From NCBI GenBank assembly GCA_030634925.1, contig DAOVZV010000108.1, positions 1 to 5,408 on the forward strand: a stretch of DNA of 5,408 nucleotides, given 5' to 3'. Source of the stretch: Sulfurovum sp. GTDB taxonomy: Bacteria > Campylobacterota > Campylobacteria > Campylobacterales > Sulfurovaceae. The position numbers and the translations under genes were made by a program. Positions 1 through 5,408 of the stretch are shown piece after piece; position 1 is the stretch's first letter; each line of letters opens with the position of its first letter. A model generated the notes under the pieces. That model saw only the letters and a list, made by a program, of their open reading frames with translations, was not told the origin of the DNA and did no database searches.

Positions 1-1
1 A

Positions 2-241
2 CTAATATCAAATATACCTCTACTCAAAAATGGTTATTTACCCATAATCATAGACAATAAAAATAGAAGAGAGTATATAGAGCTATTATCTGAATATAAT
101 ATAAGCTCAAAGCCATTAGACAGAGATACTATAGAAATAATAGAGACAAATAGCCAATATCGAGAGTTATTGAAGTTTTTTGAGGGTGAGTATGAGAACT
201 CTTATAAGCTATTGAAGAGTTTGAGAGATAGTCGGAGGTGA
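2..241 (+). CDS. Fic/DOC-family protein, C-terminal fragment (5' end outside the window)
   Basis: The frame is open from base 2 to the TGA at 239-241 and gives the last 79 residues of a protein that starts upstream of the window. Near its beginning it reads LLKNGYLPIIIDNKNRREYI, which matches the segment that follows the active-site loop in Fic proteins (a hydrophobic stretch, then LL.NGYPPiiI, a short acidic/basic stretch, R, then Y and a helix). Fic enzymes usually transfer AMP or another nucleotide part onto hydroxyl groups of target proteins; some are toxins and others are housekeeping modifiers. The catalytic HPFxxGNGR motif would lie before base 1, so activity cannot be judged. The tail is charged and probably helical, ending in SLRDSRR. 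No antitoxin or second module is visible downstream. The family call rests on this single segment; I am fairly sure of Fic but cannot name a subclass. Confidence 0.72.
   Translation, partial: LISNIPLLKNGYLPIIIDNKNRREYIELLSEYNISSKPLDRDTIEIIETNSQYRELLKFFEGEYENSYKLLKSLRDSRR
234..241 (+). promoter_or_regulatory. Strong Shine-Dalgarno sequence overlapping the Fic stop codon
   Basis: GGAGGTGA is an eight-base perfect complement of the 16S rRNA 3' tail and is the best ribosome-binding match in the window. It includes the TGA stop of the Fic gene. The next ATG is at 252, which leaves 13 bases after GGAGG, longer than the usual 5-9. The TTG used for the large downstream gene is 59 bases away and cannot be served by it directly. 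The site may initiate at ATG 252, couple Fic termination to re-initiation, or be a chance match inside the last Fic codons. Confidence 0.4.
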
Positions 242-251
242 AGCTATCATT

Positions 252-323
252 ATGCTTAATTTAGTTATTATCTCAATTAAAAAGTGGGCGTACGATTTTG
301 ATAAATTATATTACAAAGTTTAA
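252..323 (+). other. 23-codon ORF overlapping the start of the regulator gene; possible true N-terminus or leader peptide
   Basis: An ATG at 252 opens a frame that runs to TAA at 321-323. It begins MLNLVIISIKKWAYDF and overlaps the first 26 bases of the MASE3-GGDEF-EAL frame, which lies one base further on. It follows the strong GGAGGTGA at 234-241 with long spacing. The frame would join the large gene if one base of the T4 run at 296-299, or the following G, were absent; the peptide would then read through into INYITKFKYS, a natural cytoplasmic leader for the first membrane helix. It could therefore be the real N-terminus separated by an indel, a translated leader peptide, or meaningless. 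There is no independent evidence that it is translated. Confidence 0.25.
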
Positions 324-3300
324 GTATTCAACCAGTGTAGTTATTCCAGTTATCTTGATATTTATTATGATTTATACACGACATCATATTAGTTATCTTG
401 CTTTTCATTCATTTGCTGAATATTTCTCTGTATTTGTGGCTTTTAGTATATCTTTTACTACTTATTATACTTATAATCTTACGAAAAATAGATATTTATT
501 ATTTTTGGGATTGGGGTTTTTTTGGGTTGGGGTTTTGGATATATTGCATACTCAAACTTATCCAGGTATGAATTTATATGATATTCTTGATACAAATACT
601 ACTTTGACATTTTGGATTTTTACTCGTTTCTTGGAAGCTATGATTTTGCTTTTTGCTTTATTACTTAGGAATAAAGATTTTTCTATTTTAAAGATAACAA
701 TTATGTTTGCTTTGTATTCTATATTTACTTTGATATTAGCTATGTACTTTCCTTTGGAACTTTTCACAAAAGAGAGTGGATTGAGTGATTTAAAAGTTTT
801 TTGGGAGTATATGATAATCTTGATTTTGCTAATCACTTTGAAACTAAATAGTATTCATAAGGATAAATTTGATATAAATATATACGAAGCTATTCAAATG
901 GCTATTATATTTACCATCATAGCAGAAATTTTTTTTACGCTATATACAGACTCTTATGGTCTTACAAATCTATTTGGACATATCTTTAAGTTTTTATCTT
1001 TTTGGGTACTATTGGTTAAGCTAATCAAAATATCTCTAGTCGAACCACAAAAGAGATTAAATGAACAAAATACTATACTCAATTCTGTTTTGAACTCTAC
1101 AAAAGATTTAATATTTTATAAAGATTATATCACTAATGGTGGTAGATATGTAGGGTGTAATGAAGCTTTTGAAAAATTTGTTGGTAAAAATAATAAAGAT
1201 ATTGTAGGCAAAACAGATATAGAGTTGTTTGGTGAAGAGATAGGTAGTTTCTTTTGTACCAAAGATAAAGAGATGCTAGATAGAGATGAACCTGTTGTCA
1301 ATAAAGAGTGGGTGGAGTATCCTAATGGAGACAAAGTATTATTGGATACATCCAAGACACCATTTAAAGATAAGAACGGTACTATTATAGGTGTTTTGGG
1401 AATATCCAGAGATATTACGAAAGAGCATAGAAAATCAGAAGAGATGGATAATCTCAAGAGTCGTATGGAGTTGGCATTTTTGGGAAATAATGCAGGTGTT
1501 TATGAGTGGTATATGCTTGATAATCGTGCTTTTTACTCTTCACAATGGATGAATATGTTGGGCTATGCTGAGAATGAACTAGAACCTCATCTATCCACAT
1601 GGCAAAGTAGAGTCCATCCTGATGATATAGATGAGATAATGATTAGTGTTCAAAAGGCTATAGAAGCCAAAGAGAAGAATATAGAGACAATCCATCGTCT
1701 AAAGCACAAGAACGGTAAGTGGATATGGATATTAGGTAGAGGATTAATCAGATACAATGAGGAAAATATAGCCTATAGTATGATAGGTGTGCATACTGAT
1801 ATTAGCGAACAAAAGGCTATCGAGCTCAAATATACTCAACAAGCACAGATGATTGAACAAATCCATGATAGTGTTATATCGACTGATATGGAAGGTATAA
1901 TTACTAATTTTAATAATGGTTCAGAAATTTTGTTGGGTTATATGGCTGATGAAATAATAGGCAAACATATAAGTAAACTATACATAGAAAAAGATTATAA
2001 GTCTCTAGGGAAAAATATTGAAGTGTTGATAAAAGATGGAGAATTTCATACAGAAGTTCATCTAATCAAAAAATCAGGTAAAATTATAGATGCTGATTTA
2101 TCTCTATCTCTACTAAAAGATGATAAGGGTAATGCTGTTGGAATGATAGGCTACTCACAAGATATTACTATTCGCAAAAAAGCAGAAAACAAACTCAAAG
2201 AACAACATATATATCTACAATCAATTATAGATGGTATTGATGACCCTATTATGGTTATAAAAGAAGATTATACAATAGAGATAATGAATAGTACTCTAAT
2301 AGCATCTTTGGAAGATATAAGTGTAGCAGATAAGCTAAATCCTAAATGTTATGAAATATCTCATTATCGTTCTACTCCATGTGATGGGTTCAATCATCCT
2401 TGTCCTCTAAGAGAAGTATTGGATACCCAAAAACATACAAGAGTTGTACATAATCACAATACAAAAGATGGAGATAATCGCTATATAGAACTCTCTGCTA
2501 GTCCACTATTTGACAAAGACAATAATTGTATTGGTATTATCGAATCATCAAGAGATATTACAGAACATCTCGTAATCCAAGATGAACTTAGAGAACAAAA
2601 AAGTATTTTAAATCATCAAGCCCATCATGACGCTCTTACAGGACTTCCAAATAGAGTTCTTTTCATTGATAGGCTAGAACAAGCTATAGAAAAAGGGAAA
2701 AGAAGCTACTCCAAATTTGCACTTTTGTTTATAGATTTGGACCATTTCAAAGAGATTAATGACTCTTTAGGTCACGCTGTGGGTGATGAAATTTTAAAAA
2801 TAGTAACTTCGAGACTAGAAGAGACTATAAGGAGTGAAGATACAGTAGCTAGACTTGGAGGAGATGAGTTTACCGTCATTTTGGAAGAGTTAAATCAAGC
2901 CCAAGATGCTTCTTTTATAGCCAATAAAATACTAAAAACTTTGTCAAATAGTATGGAGGTAGGAGAGCATACTCTTTATGTATCTAGTAGTATAGGGATA
3001 AGTATCTATCCTGATGATGGTAACTCTGCTCAAAATCTACTCAAATTTGCAGATTCTGCTATGTACAAAGCCAAAGATGAAGGTAGAAATAACTTCCAAT
3101 ATTATAACTCTAGTTTGACAGAACTAGCATTTGAGAGAGTTGTAATGGAGACAAGCCTCCGAAATGCACTCAAAAATCAAGAGTTTATAGTCTATTATCA
3201 ACCTCAGGTAAATGGCGTAACAAACAAAATGATAGGAATGGAAGCACTAGTAAGATGGCAACATCCCACTATGGGATTGGTCTCTCCTAGCCAATTTATA

Positions 3301-3924
3301 GCTTTGGCAGAGAGAACTGGTCTGATAGTAGAGTTAGATAGAGTTATTATGGAGATTGCTATGACTCAAATAGGCAAATGGTACAAAGATGGATTAAATC
3401 CAGGGGTACTTGCTATGAATTTGTCTGTGAAGCAAATCCAACAAAAAGATTTTATTGAAGTATTTGAGGCACTTATACAAAAGACAGGATGTAAGCCAGA
3501 GTGGCTTGAACTAGAAGTGACAGAGAGTCAGATTATGATAAATCCAGAAGAAGCGATTAAAACACTTATGAAACTTAGTGATATGGGTATAGAACTAGCT
3601 ATAGATGATTTCGGAACAGGATATTCATCATTGACATACCTCAAAAAACTACCAATTGACAAACTAAAAATAGACCAAGCATTTATCAGAGACTTACCAG
3701 ATGATGAAGAAGATGCAGGTATTACAAAAGCTGTTATCGCTCTTGCCAAAAGTCTGAACCTTAGGATTATTGCAGAGGGTGTAGAGACTAAAGCACAAAA
3801 AGATTTCATCATAGAACATGGATGTATAAATATTCAAGGTTATTATTACTCTAAGCCTATTCCTACTAGTGATGTTACAGAACTCTTGATAGATGGAGGA
3901 GACTTCTCCAAAAATATGCTATAA
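298..3924 (+). CDS. Membrane-anchored c-di-GMP cyclase/phosphodiesterase: MASE3 - four PAS - GGDEF - EAL
   Basis: This 1208-residue inner-membrane regulator is predicted to both make and degrade c-di-GMP. Residues 10-245 form a MASE3 sensor of about eight hydrophobic helices, with HSFAEYFSVFVAF (37-49) and DILHTQTYPGM (81-91). Four PAS domains follow at about 260-375, 390-503, 515-625 and 640-756, each ending in a DIT or DIS motif. PAS4 carries a Cys/His cluster (C684, H689, C695, H700, C702, H718). A short helix leads to GGDEF (776-935), with DALTGLPNR, IDLDHFKEIND and GGDEF at 854-858, plus an RSED inhibitory site at 845-848, so cyclase activity and product inhibition are expected. The EAL domain (952-1197) has EAL 982-984, N1041, E1073, D1103/D1104 in DDFGTG, K1124, E1160 and Q1180, the full catalytic set. 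The start is uncertain: TTG 298 is the only usual start codon that keeps helix 1 (the frame is closed by TAG at 262), but its ribosome site is poor. The input ligands are unknown. Confidence 0.93.
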   Translation: MINYITKFKYSTSVVIPVILIFIMIYTRHHISYLAFHSFAEYFSVFVAFSISFTTYYTYNLTKNRYLLFLGLGFFWVGVLDILHTQTYPGMNLYDILDTNTTLTFWIFTRFLEAMILLFALLLRNKDFSILKITIMFALYSIFTLILAMYFPLELFTKESGLSDLKVFWEYMIILILLITLKLNSIHKDKFDINIYEAIQMAIIFTIIAEIFFTLYTDSYGLTNLFGHIFKFLSFWVLLVKLIKISLVEPQKRLNEQNTILNSVLNSTKDLIFYKDYITNGGRYVGCNEAFEKFVGKNNKDIVGKTDIELFGEEIGSFFCTKDKEMLDRDEPVVNKEWVEYPNGDKVLLDTSKTPFKDKNGTIIGVLGISRDITKEHRKSEEMDNLKSRMELAFLGNNAGVYEWYMLDNRAFYSSQWMNMLGYAENELEPHLSTWQSRVHPDDIDEIMISVQKAIEAKEKNIETIHRLKHKNGKWIWILGRGLIRYNEENIAYSMIGVHTDISEQKAIELKYTQQAQMIEQIHDSVISTDMEGIITNFNNGSEILLGYMADEIIGKHISKLYIEKDYKSLGKNIEVLIKDGEFHTEVHLIKKSGKIIDADLSLSLLKDDKGNAVGMIGYSQDITIRKKAENKLKEQHIYLQSIIDGIDDPIMVIKEDYTIEIMNSTLIASLEDISVADKLNPKCYEISHYRSTPCDGFNHPCPLREVLDTQKHTRVVHNHNTKDGDNRYIELSASPLFDKDNNCIGIIESSRDITEHLVIQDELREQKSILNHQAHHDALTGLPNRVLFIDRLEQAIEKGKRSYSKFALLFIDLDHFKEINDSLGHAVGDEILKIVTSRLEETIRSEDTVARLGGDEFTVILEELNQAQDASFIANKILKTLSNSMEVGEHTLYVSSSIGISIYPDDGNSAQNLLKFADSAMYKAKDEGRNNFQYYNSSLTELAFERVVMETSLRNALKNQEFIVYYQPQVNGVTNKMIGMEALVRWQHPTMGLVSPSQFIALAERTGLIVELDRVIMEIAMTQIGKWYKDGLNPGVLAMNLSVKQIQQKDFIEVFEALIQKTGCKPEWLELEVTESQIMINPEEAIKTLMKLSDMGIELAIDDFGTGYSSLTYLKKLPIDKLKIDQAFIRDLPDDEEDAGITKAVIALAKSLNLRIIAEGVETKAQKDFIIEHGCINIQGYYYSKPIPTSDVTELLIDGGDFSKNML
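505..536 (+). repeat. Imperfect tandem repeat forming a canonical G-quadruplex motif inside the MASE3 coding sequence
   Basis: Two adjacent copies are visible, TTGGGATTGGGGTTTT (505-520) and TTGGGTTGGGGTTTT (522-536), differing by one A. Together they give four G-tracts on the coding strand (507-509, 513-516, 524-526, 529-532) separated by loops of 3, 7 and 2 bases, which meets the standard G3+N1-7 rule. The element codes for residues 70-79 in the third membrane helix (LGLGFFWVGV), using GGG and GGA glycine codons and TTG leucine codons. Because it is on the sense strand, the mRNA could fold as well as the DNA. The motif is read directly; folding and function are inference. Confidence 0.6.
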
Positions 3925-3925
3925 T
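3917..3925 (+). promoter_or_regulatory. Putative internal promoter (perfect extended -10) for the Sel1/DUF481 gene pair
   Basis: TGCTATAAT is an exact extended -10 element (TGnTATAAT) spanning the last codon and TAA stop of the regulator gene. Transcription would be expected to start near 3931-3934, giving a leader of about 20 bases that still holds the GGAGAA ribosome site at 3941-3946 ahead of ATG 3952. No good -35 sits at the normal distance; a TTGATA at 3886-3891 is 28 bases from the -10, too far. Extended -10 promoters can work without a -35. The placement just ahead of a gene makes this more than a random AT-rich match, but it is a sequence prediction only. Confidence 0.45.
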
Positions 3926-3951
3926 CCAAAATCAATATCTGGAGAAAATAA

Positions 3952-4527
3952 ATGATACAAGAAGCATACAAAGCACTAATGGCAAAAGAGTATGATAAAG
4001 CCTATGAGTTATATACAGCACTAGAAAAACAAAAAGAACCTACAAGCTTTTACTATTTAGGTTATCTATATTTCAGAGGTTATGGAGTAGTACAAAATAC
4101 CCAAAAAGCTTATGAATATTATTTGGAATCAGCCACTAGAGAAGTACCATTGGCTCAATTTGAAGTAGCATTGATGCTAGAAAATGGCGAGGGCTGTATC
4201 AAAAACGAAAGTGAAAGTGCTTTTTGGTATGAAGAGTCTGCCAAAAGAGGTAATATGGACGCATACAATAATTTAGGTGCAATGTACAGAGAGGGTAGAG
4301 GAGTGAGTCAAGACTACAAAAAAGCATTTTTCTTGTTTAACAAATCAGCCCAGTCAGGAAATGCAAAAGCCCAATTCAATCTAGGTGCATTGTACGATAT
4401 GGGACTAGGATGTGAAGAGAACAAAGAAAAAGCCATAGAATGGTGTCGCAAATCAGCATACCAAGGACACGAAATGGCAAAAGGCATCATCCAAAGAATG
4501 CAAAATGATGGACAGATAGTTTTTTAG
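3952..4527 (+). CDS. Sel1-repeat (TPR-like) protein, cytoplasmic
   Basis: The 191-residue product is built almost wholly of Sel1-like repeats, alpha-helical pairs that form scaffolds for protein-protein contact. A TPR-like helical pair (residues 4-31, EAYKALMAKEYDKAYELYTA) is followed by four repeats in an exact 36-residue register starting at 32, 68, 104 and 140. They show the usual pattern, for example A.YNNLGAMYREGRGV...YKKAFFLFNKSAQSGN. There is no signal peptide, membrane helix or catalytic domain, and the cysteines (82, 154, 165) do not form the regular close pairs seen in secreted Helicobacter Hcp proteins, so a cytoplasmic adaptor is more likely. The ATG has GGAGAA five bases upstream. 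It lies 27 bases after the c-di-GMP regulator and 25 before the DUF481 gene, so co-transcription is likely, with an extended -10 at 3917-3925 as a possible own promoter. The binding partner cannot be read from sequence. Confidence 0.9.
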   Translation: MIQEAYKALMAKEYDKAYELYTALEKQKEPTSFYYLGYLYFRGYGVVQNTQKAYEYYLESATREVPLAQFEVALMLENGEGCIKNESESAFWYEESAKRGNMDAYNNLGAMYREGRGVSQDYKKAFFLFNKSAQSGNAKAQFNLGALYDMGLGCEENKEKAIEWCRKSAYQGHEMAKGIIQRMQNDGQIVF

Positions 4528-4552
4528 TCTATTAAATTAAAAAGGATAAATA

Positions 4553-5335
4553 ATGAAAAAATTAGTATTATTACTTCTACTATCTTCAACTCTAATGGCT
4601 GTGGAGATGATAGAAGTAAGTGATGTAGAAGCTACATATAGCAACAATAAGTCAAATGATGCTTCAAAAGAGACAAAGCAGAGTATAAATATAGGATTTG
4701 CCAATACTACAGGTAACTCTGATACTCTAAATCTAAATGGTAAATATAGCCTATCATCTACAATAGATAGTTATAACTCCAAACCTCTCAAGATGTTATT
4801 TGATACCAGTGTATTTATGACAAAAAATAATGGTGTAACTGATAATGAAGAGTATCTAGCTAATTTAGATTTGGAACAGTATTTGACAGATAGTTGGCTC
4901 ATATATCTCTCTATTGATTGGTTGAAAAATAAATTTACCAATTATGACAACAAAATAGCTCTAGGTGGAGGTTTTGGAAAAGAAATTTTTGCTAATGATA
5001 AGCACTCCCTCAAACTCAAAGTGGGATTTGCATACAATACAGAAGAATTTAGTAATGCACAAGCAACAAATGAATTTAGCTCACTAAATGAGTACCTAGA
5101 GTATGAGAATAAGATAAGTGATACAAGTAAGTTTTATATCAAATTAGGAGCTATGCAGAGTATAGATGACTTCTCAAATGATTATGAATTATTAACAGTA
5201 ATCGGACTTACAGTTATAGTATCAGAGAAACTAAGCTTGACTATAGAAGAAGAGATAAGATACGATGGGTTACCACCTGTAGGATTTGACAATACAGATA
5301 CCAAAACTATCGTAAGACTAGGATATAATTTCTAA
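4553..5335 (+). CDS. DUF481 / YdiY-like outer-membrane beta-barrel protein
   Basis: The 260-residue product begins with a clear Sec signal peptide (KK, then the hydrophobic run LVLLLLLSSTLM, likely cut after A16; no lipobox cysteine). The mature part opens with SINIGFANTTGNSDTLNLNG (residues 45-64), the typical first strands of DUF481, and ends with IRYDGLPPVGFDNTDTKTIV followed by RLGYNF, the family's PP.G...TDT closing segment. The C-terminal Phe and alternating hydrophobic strands fit an outer-membrane barrel inserted by the BAM machinery. The length is about normal for the family, whose E. coli member YdiY is annotated as salt-induced; the biochemical role of the family is not established. 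The start is set by AAGGA at 4542-4546, six bases before the ATG. It is the last gene before a terminator. A link to c-di-GMP control is suggested only by gene order. Confidence 0.88.
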   Translation: MKKLVLLLLLSSTLMAVEMIEVSDVEATYSNNKSNDASKETKQSINIGFANTTGNSDTLNLNGKYSLSSTIDSYNSKPLKMLFDTSVFMTKNNGVTDNEEYLANLDLEQYLTDSWLIYLSIDWLKNKFTNYDNKIALGGGFGKEIFANDKHSLKLKVGFAYNTEEFSNAQATNEFSSLNEYLEYENKISDTSKFYIKLGAMQSIDDFSNDYELLTVIGLTVIVSEKLSLTIEEEIRYDGLPPVGFDNTDTKTIVRLGYNF

Positions 5336-5342
5336 TAACTAA

Positions 5343-5400
5343 ATATTGGGTATGTTCAATGTTCGATAAAATCGAACCTACCCAATATCCTATCTTTTTT
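5343..5400 (+). terminator. Rho-independent terminator after the DUF481 gene
   Basis: Seven bases after the DUF481 stop, ATATTGGGTA (5343-5352) pairs perfectly with TACCCAATAT (5379-5388). Inside it, GTTCGAT (5361-5367) pairs with ATCGAAC (5371-5377) around an AAA loop, leaving an eight-base bulge on the 5' side and one base on the 3' side. An upstream near-copy, GTTCAAT (5354-5360), can compete for the same 3' arm. A T6 run at 5395-5400 follows after CCTATC. The six-base gap between stem and T-run is longer than ideal, so termination may be partial. There is no clear T-run for the opposite strand. Confidence 0.75.
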
Positions 5401-5408
5401 CACATTCC

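Noticed and set aside
96..101. TATAAT hexamer inside the Fic fragment
   Set aside because: It lacks the upstream TG, has no -35, and is too far from any start codon to be meaningful.
191..206. Imperfect palindrome TATGAGAACTCTTATA near the end of the Fic gene
   Set aside because: It needs a G-T pair and a very small loop, lies within coding sequence, has no T-run after it and no second copy that would suggest an operator.
251..260. TATGCTTAAT considered as a -10 element for the regulator gene
   Set aside because: The match to TATAAT is partial and no -35 stands at the right distance; such matches are common in AT-rich DNA.
1409..2570. Shared DNA AGAGATATTAC at the ends of PAS1 and PAS4 considered as a DNA repeat
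   Set aside because: It is explained by the conserved RDIT residues at the C-terminal end of PAS domains, so it is protein-level conservation and not a mobile or regulatory repeat.
558..3812. Open minus-strand frames at 558-836, 1125-1457 and 3528-3812
   Set aside because: All lie fully inside the regulator gene, antisense to conserved MASE3, PAS and EAL sequence. Their translations are low-complexity and Ser/Ile/Lys-rich with no recognisable domain.
3952..4527. Secreted Hcp-like cysteine-rich Sel1 protein
   Set aside because: There is no signal peptide, and the three cysteines do not form the regular pairs expected of disulfide-linked Hcp repeats.
1..5408. CRISPR arrays, tRNA or rRNA genes, insertion sequences and attachment sites
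   Set aside because: Reading both strands showed no regular spaced repeats, no cloverleaf-like segment and no transposase or integrase coding; nearly all bases are taken up by the four genes.

Overview
The window is AT-rich and its coding strand uses ATA, AGA and CTA/TTA/TTG codons heavily. Together with the protein types present (a MASE3/PAS/GGDEF/EAL regulator, a Sel1-repeat protein and a DUF481 outer-membrane protein), this points to a Gram-negative bacterium, most likely a free-living Campylobacterota member of the Sulfurimonas/Sulfurovum/Arcobacter kind. That assignment is inference from composition and families, not from a marker gene.

Layout, all on the + strand. Bases 2-241 are the 3' end of a Fic-family gene whose catalytic part lies outside the window. 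After a 56-base gap comes one very large gene (298-3924). It encodes a membrane-anchored cyclic-di-GMP enzyme with an N-terminal MASE3 membrane sensor, four PAS domains, a GGDEF domain with an RxxD inhibitory site, and an EAL domain with every catalytic residue in place. A 27-base gap leads to a 191-residue cytoplasmic Sel1-repeat protein (3952-4527). A 25-base gap then leads to a 260-residue DUF481/YdiY-like outer-membrane beta-barrel protein with a signal peptide (4553-5335). A hairpin followed by a T-run (5343-5400) closes the block.

The tight spacing and single terminator suggest that the last three genes can be read as one transcript. A perfect extended -10 element across the stop codon of the large gene suggests the Sel1 and DUF481 genes can also be transcribed on their own. 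A reasonable inference, not proven here, is that environmental signals read by the MASE3 and PAS domains change c-di-GMP, while the two downstream products act at the protein-scaffold and envelope level.

No clearly new system is visible. The points most worth a second look are: the doubtful N-terminus of the large gene (TTG start without a good ribosome site, a strong Shine-Dalgarno 60 bases upstream, and a possible one-base indel at a T4 run); a canonical G-quadruplex motif made of an imperfect tandem repeat inside the MASE3 coding region; a sharp change in leucine codon choice between the membrane domain and the EAL domain; a Cys/His-rich fourth PAS domain; and the internal extended -10 promoter. 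No stretch of more than 300 bases lacks a gene.
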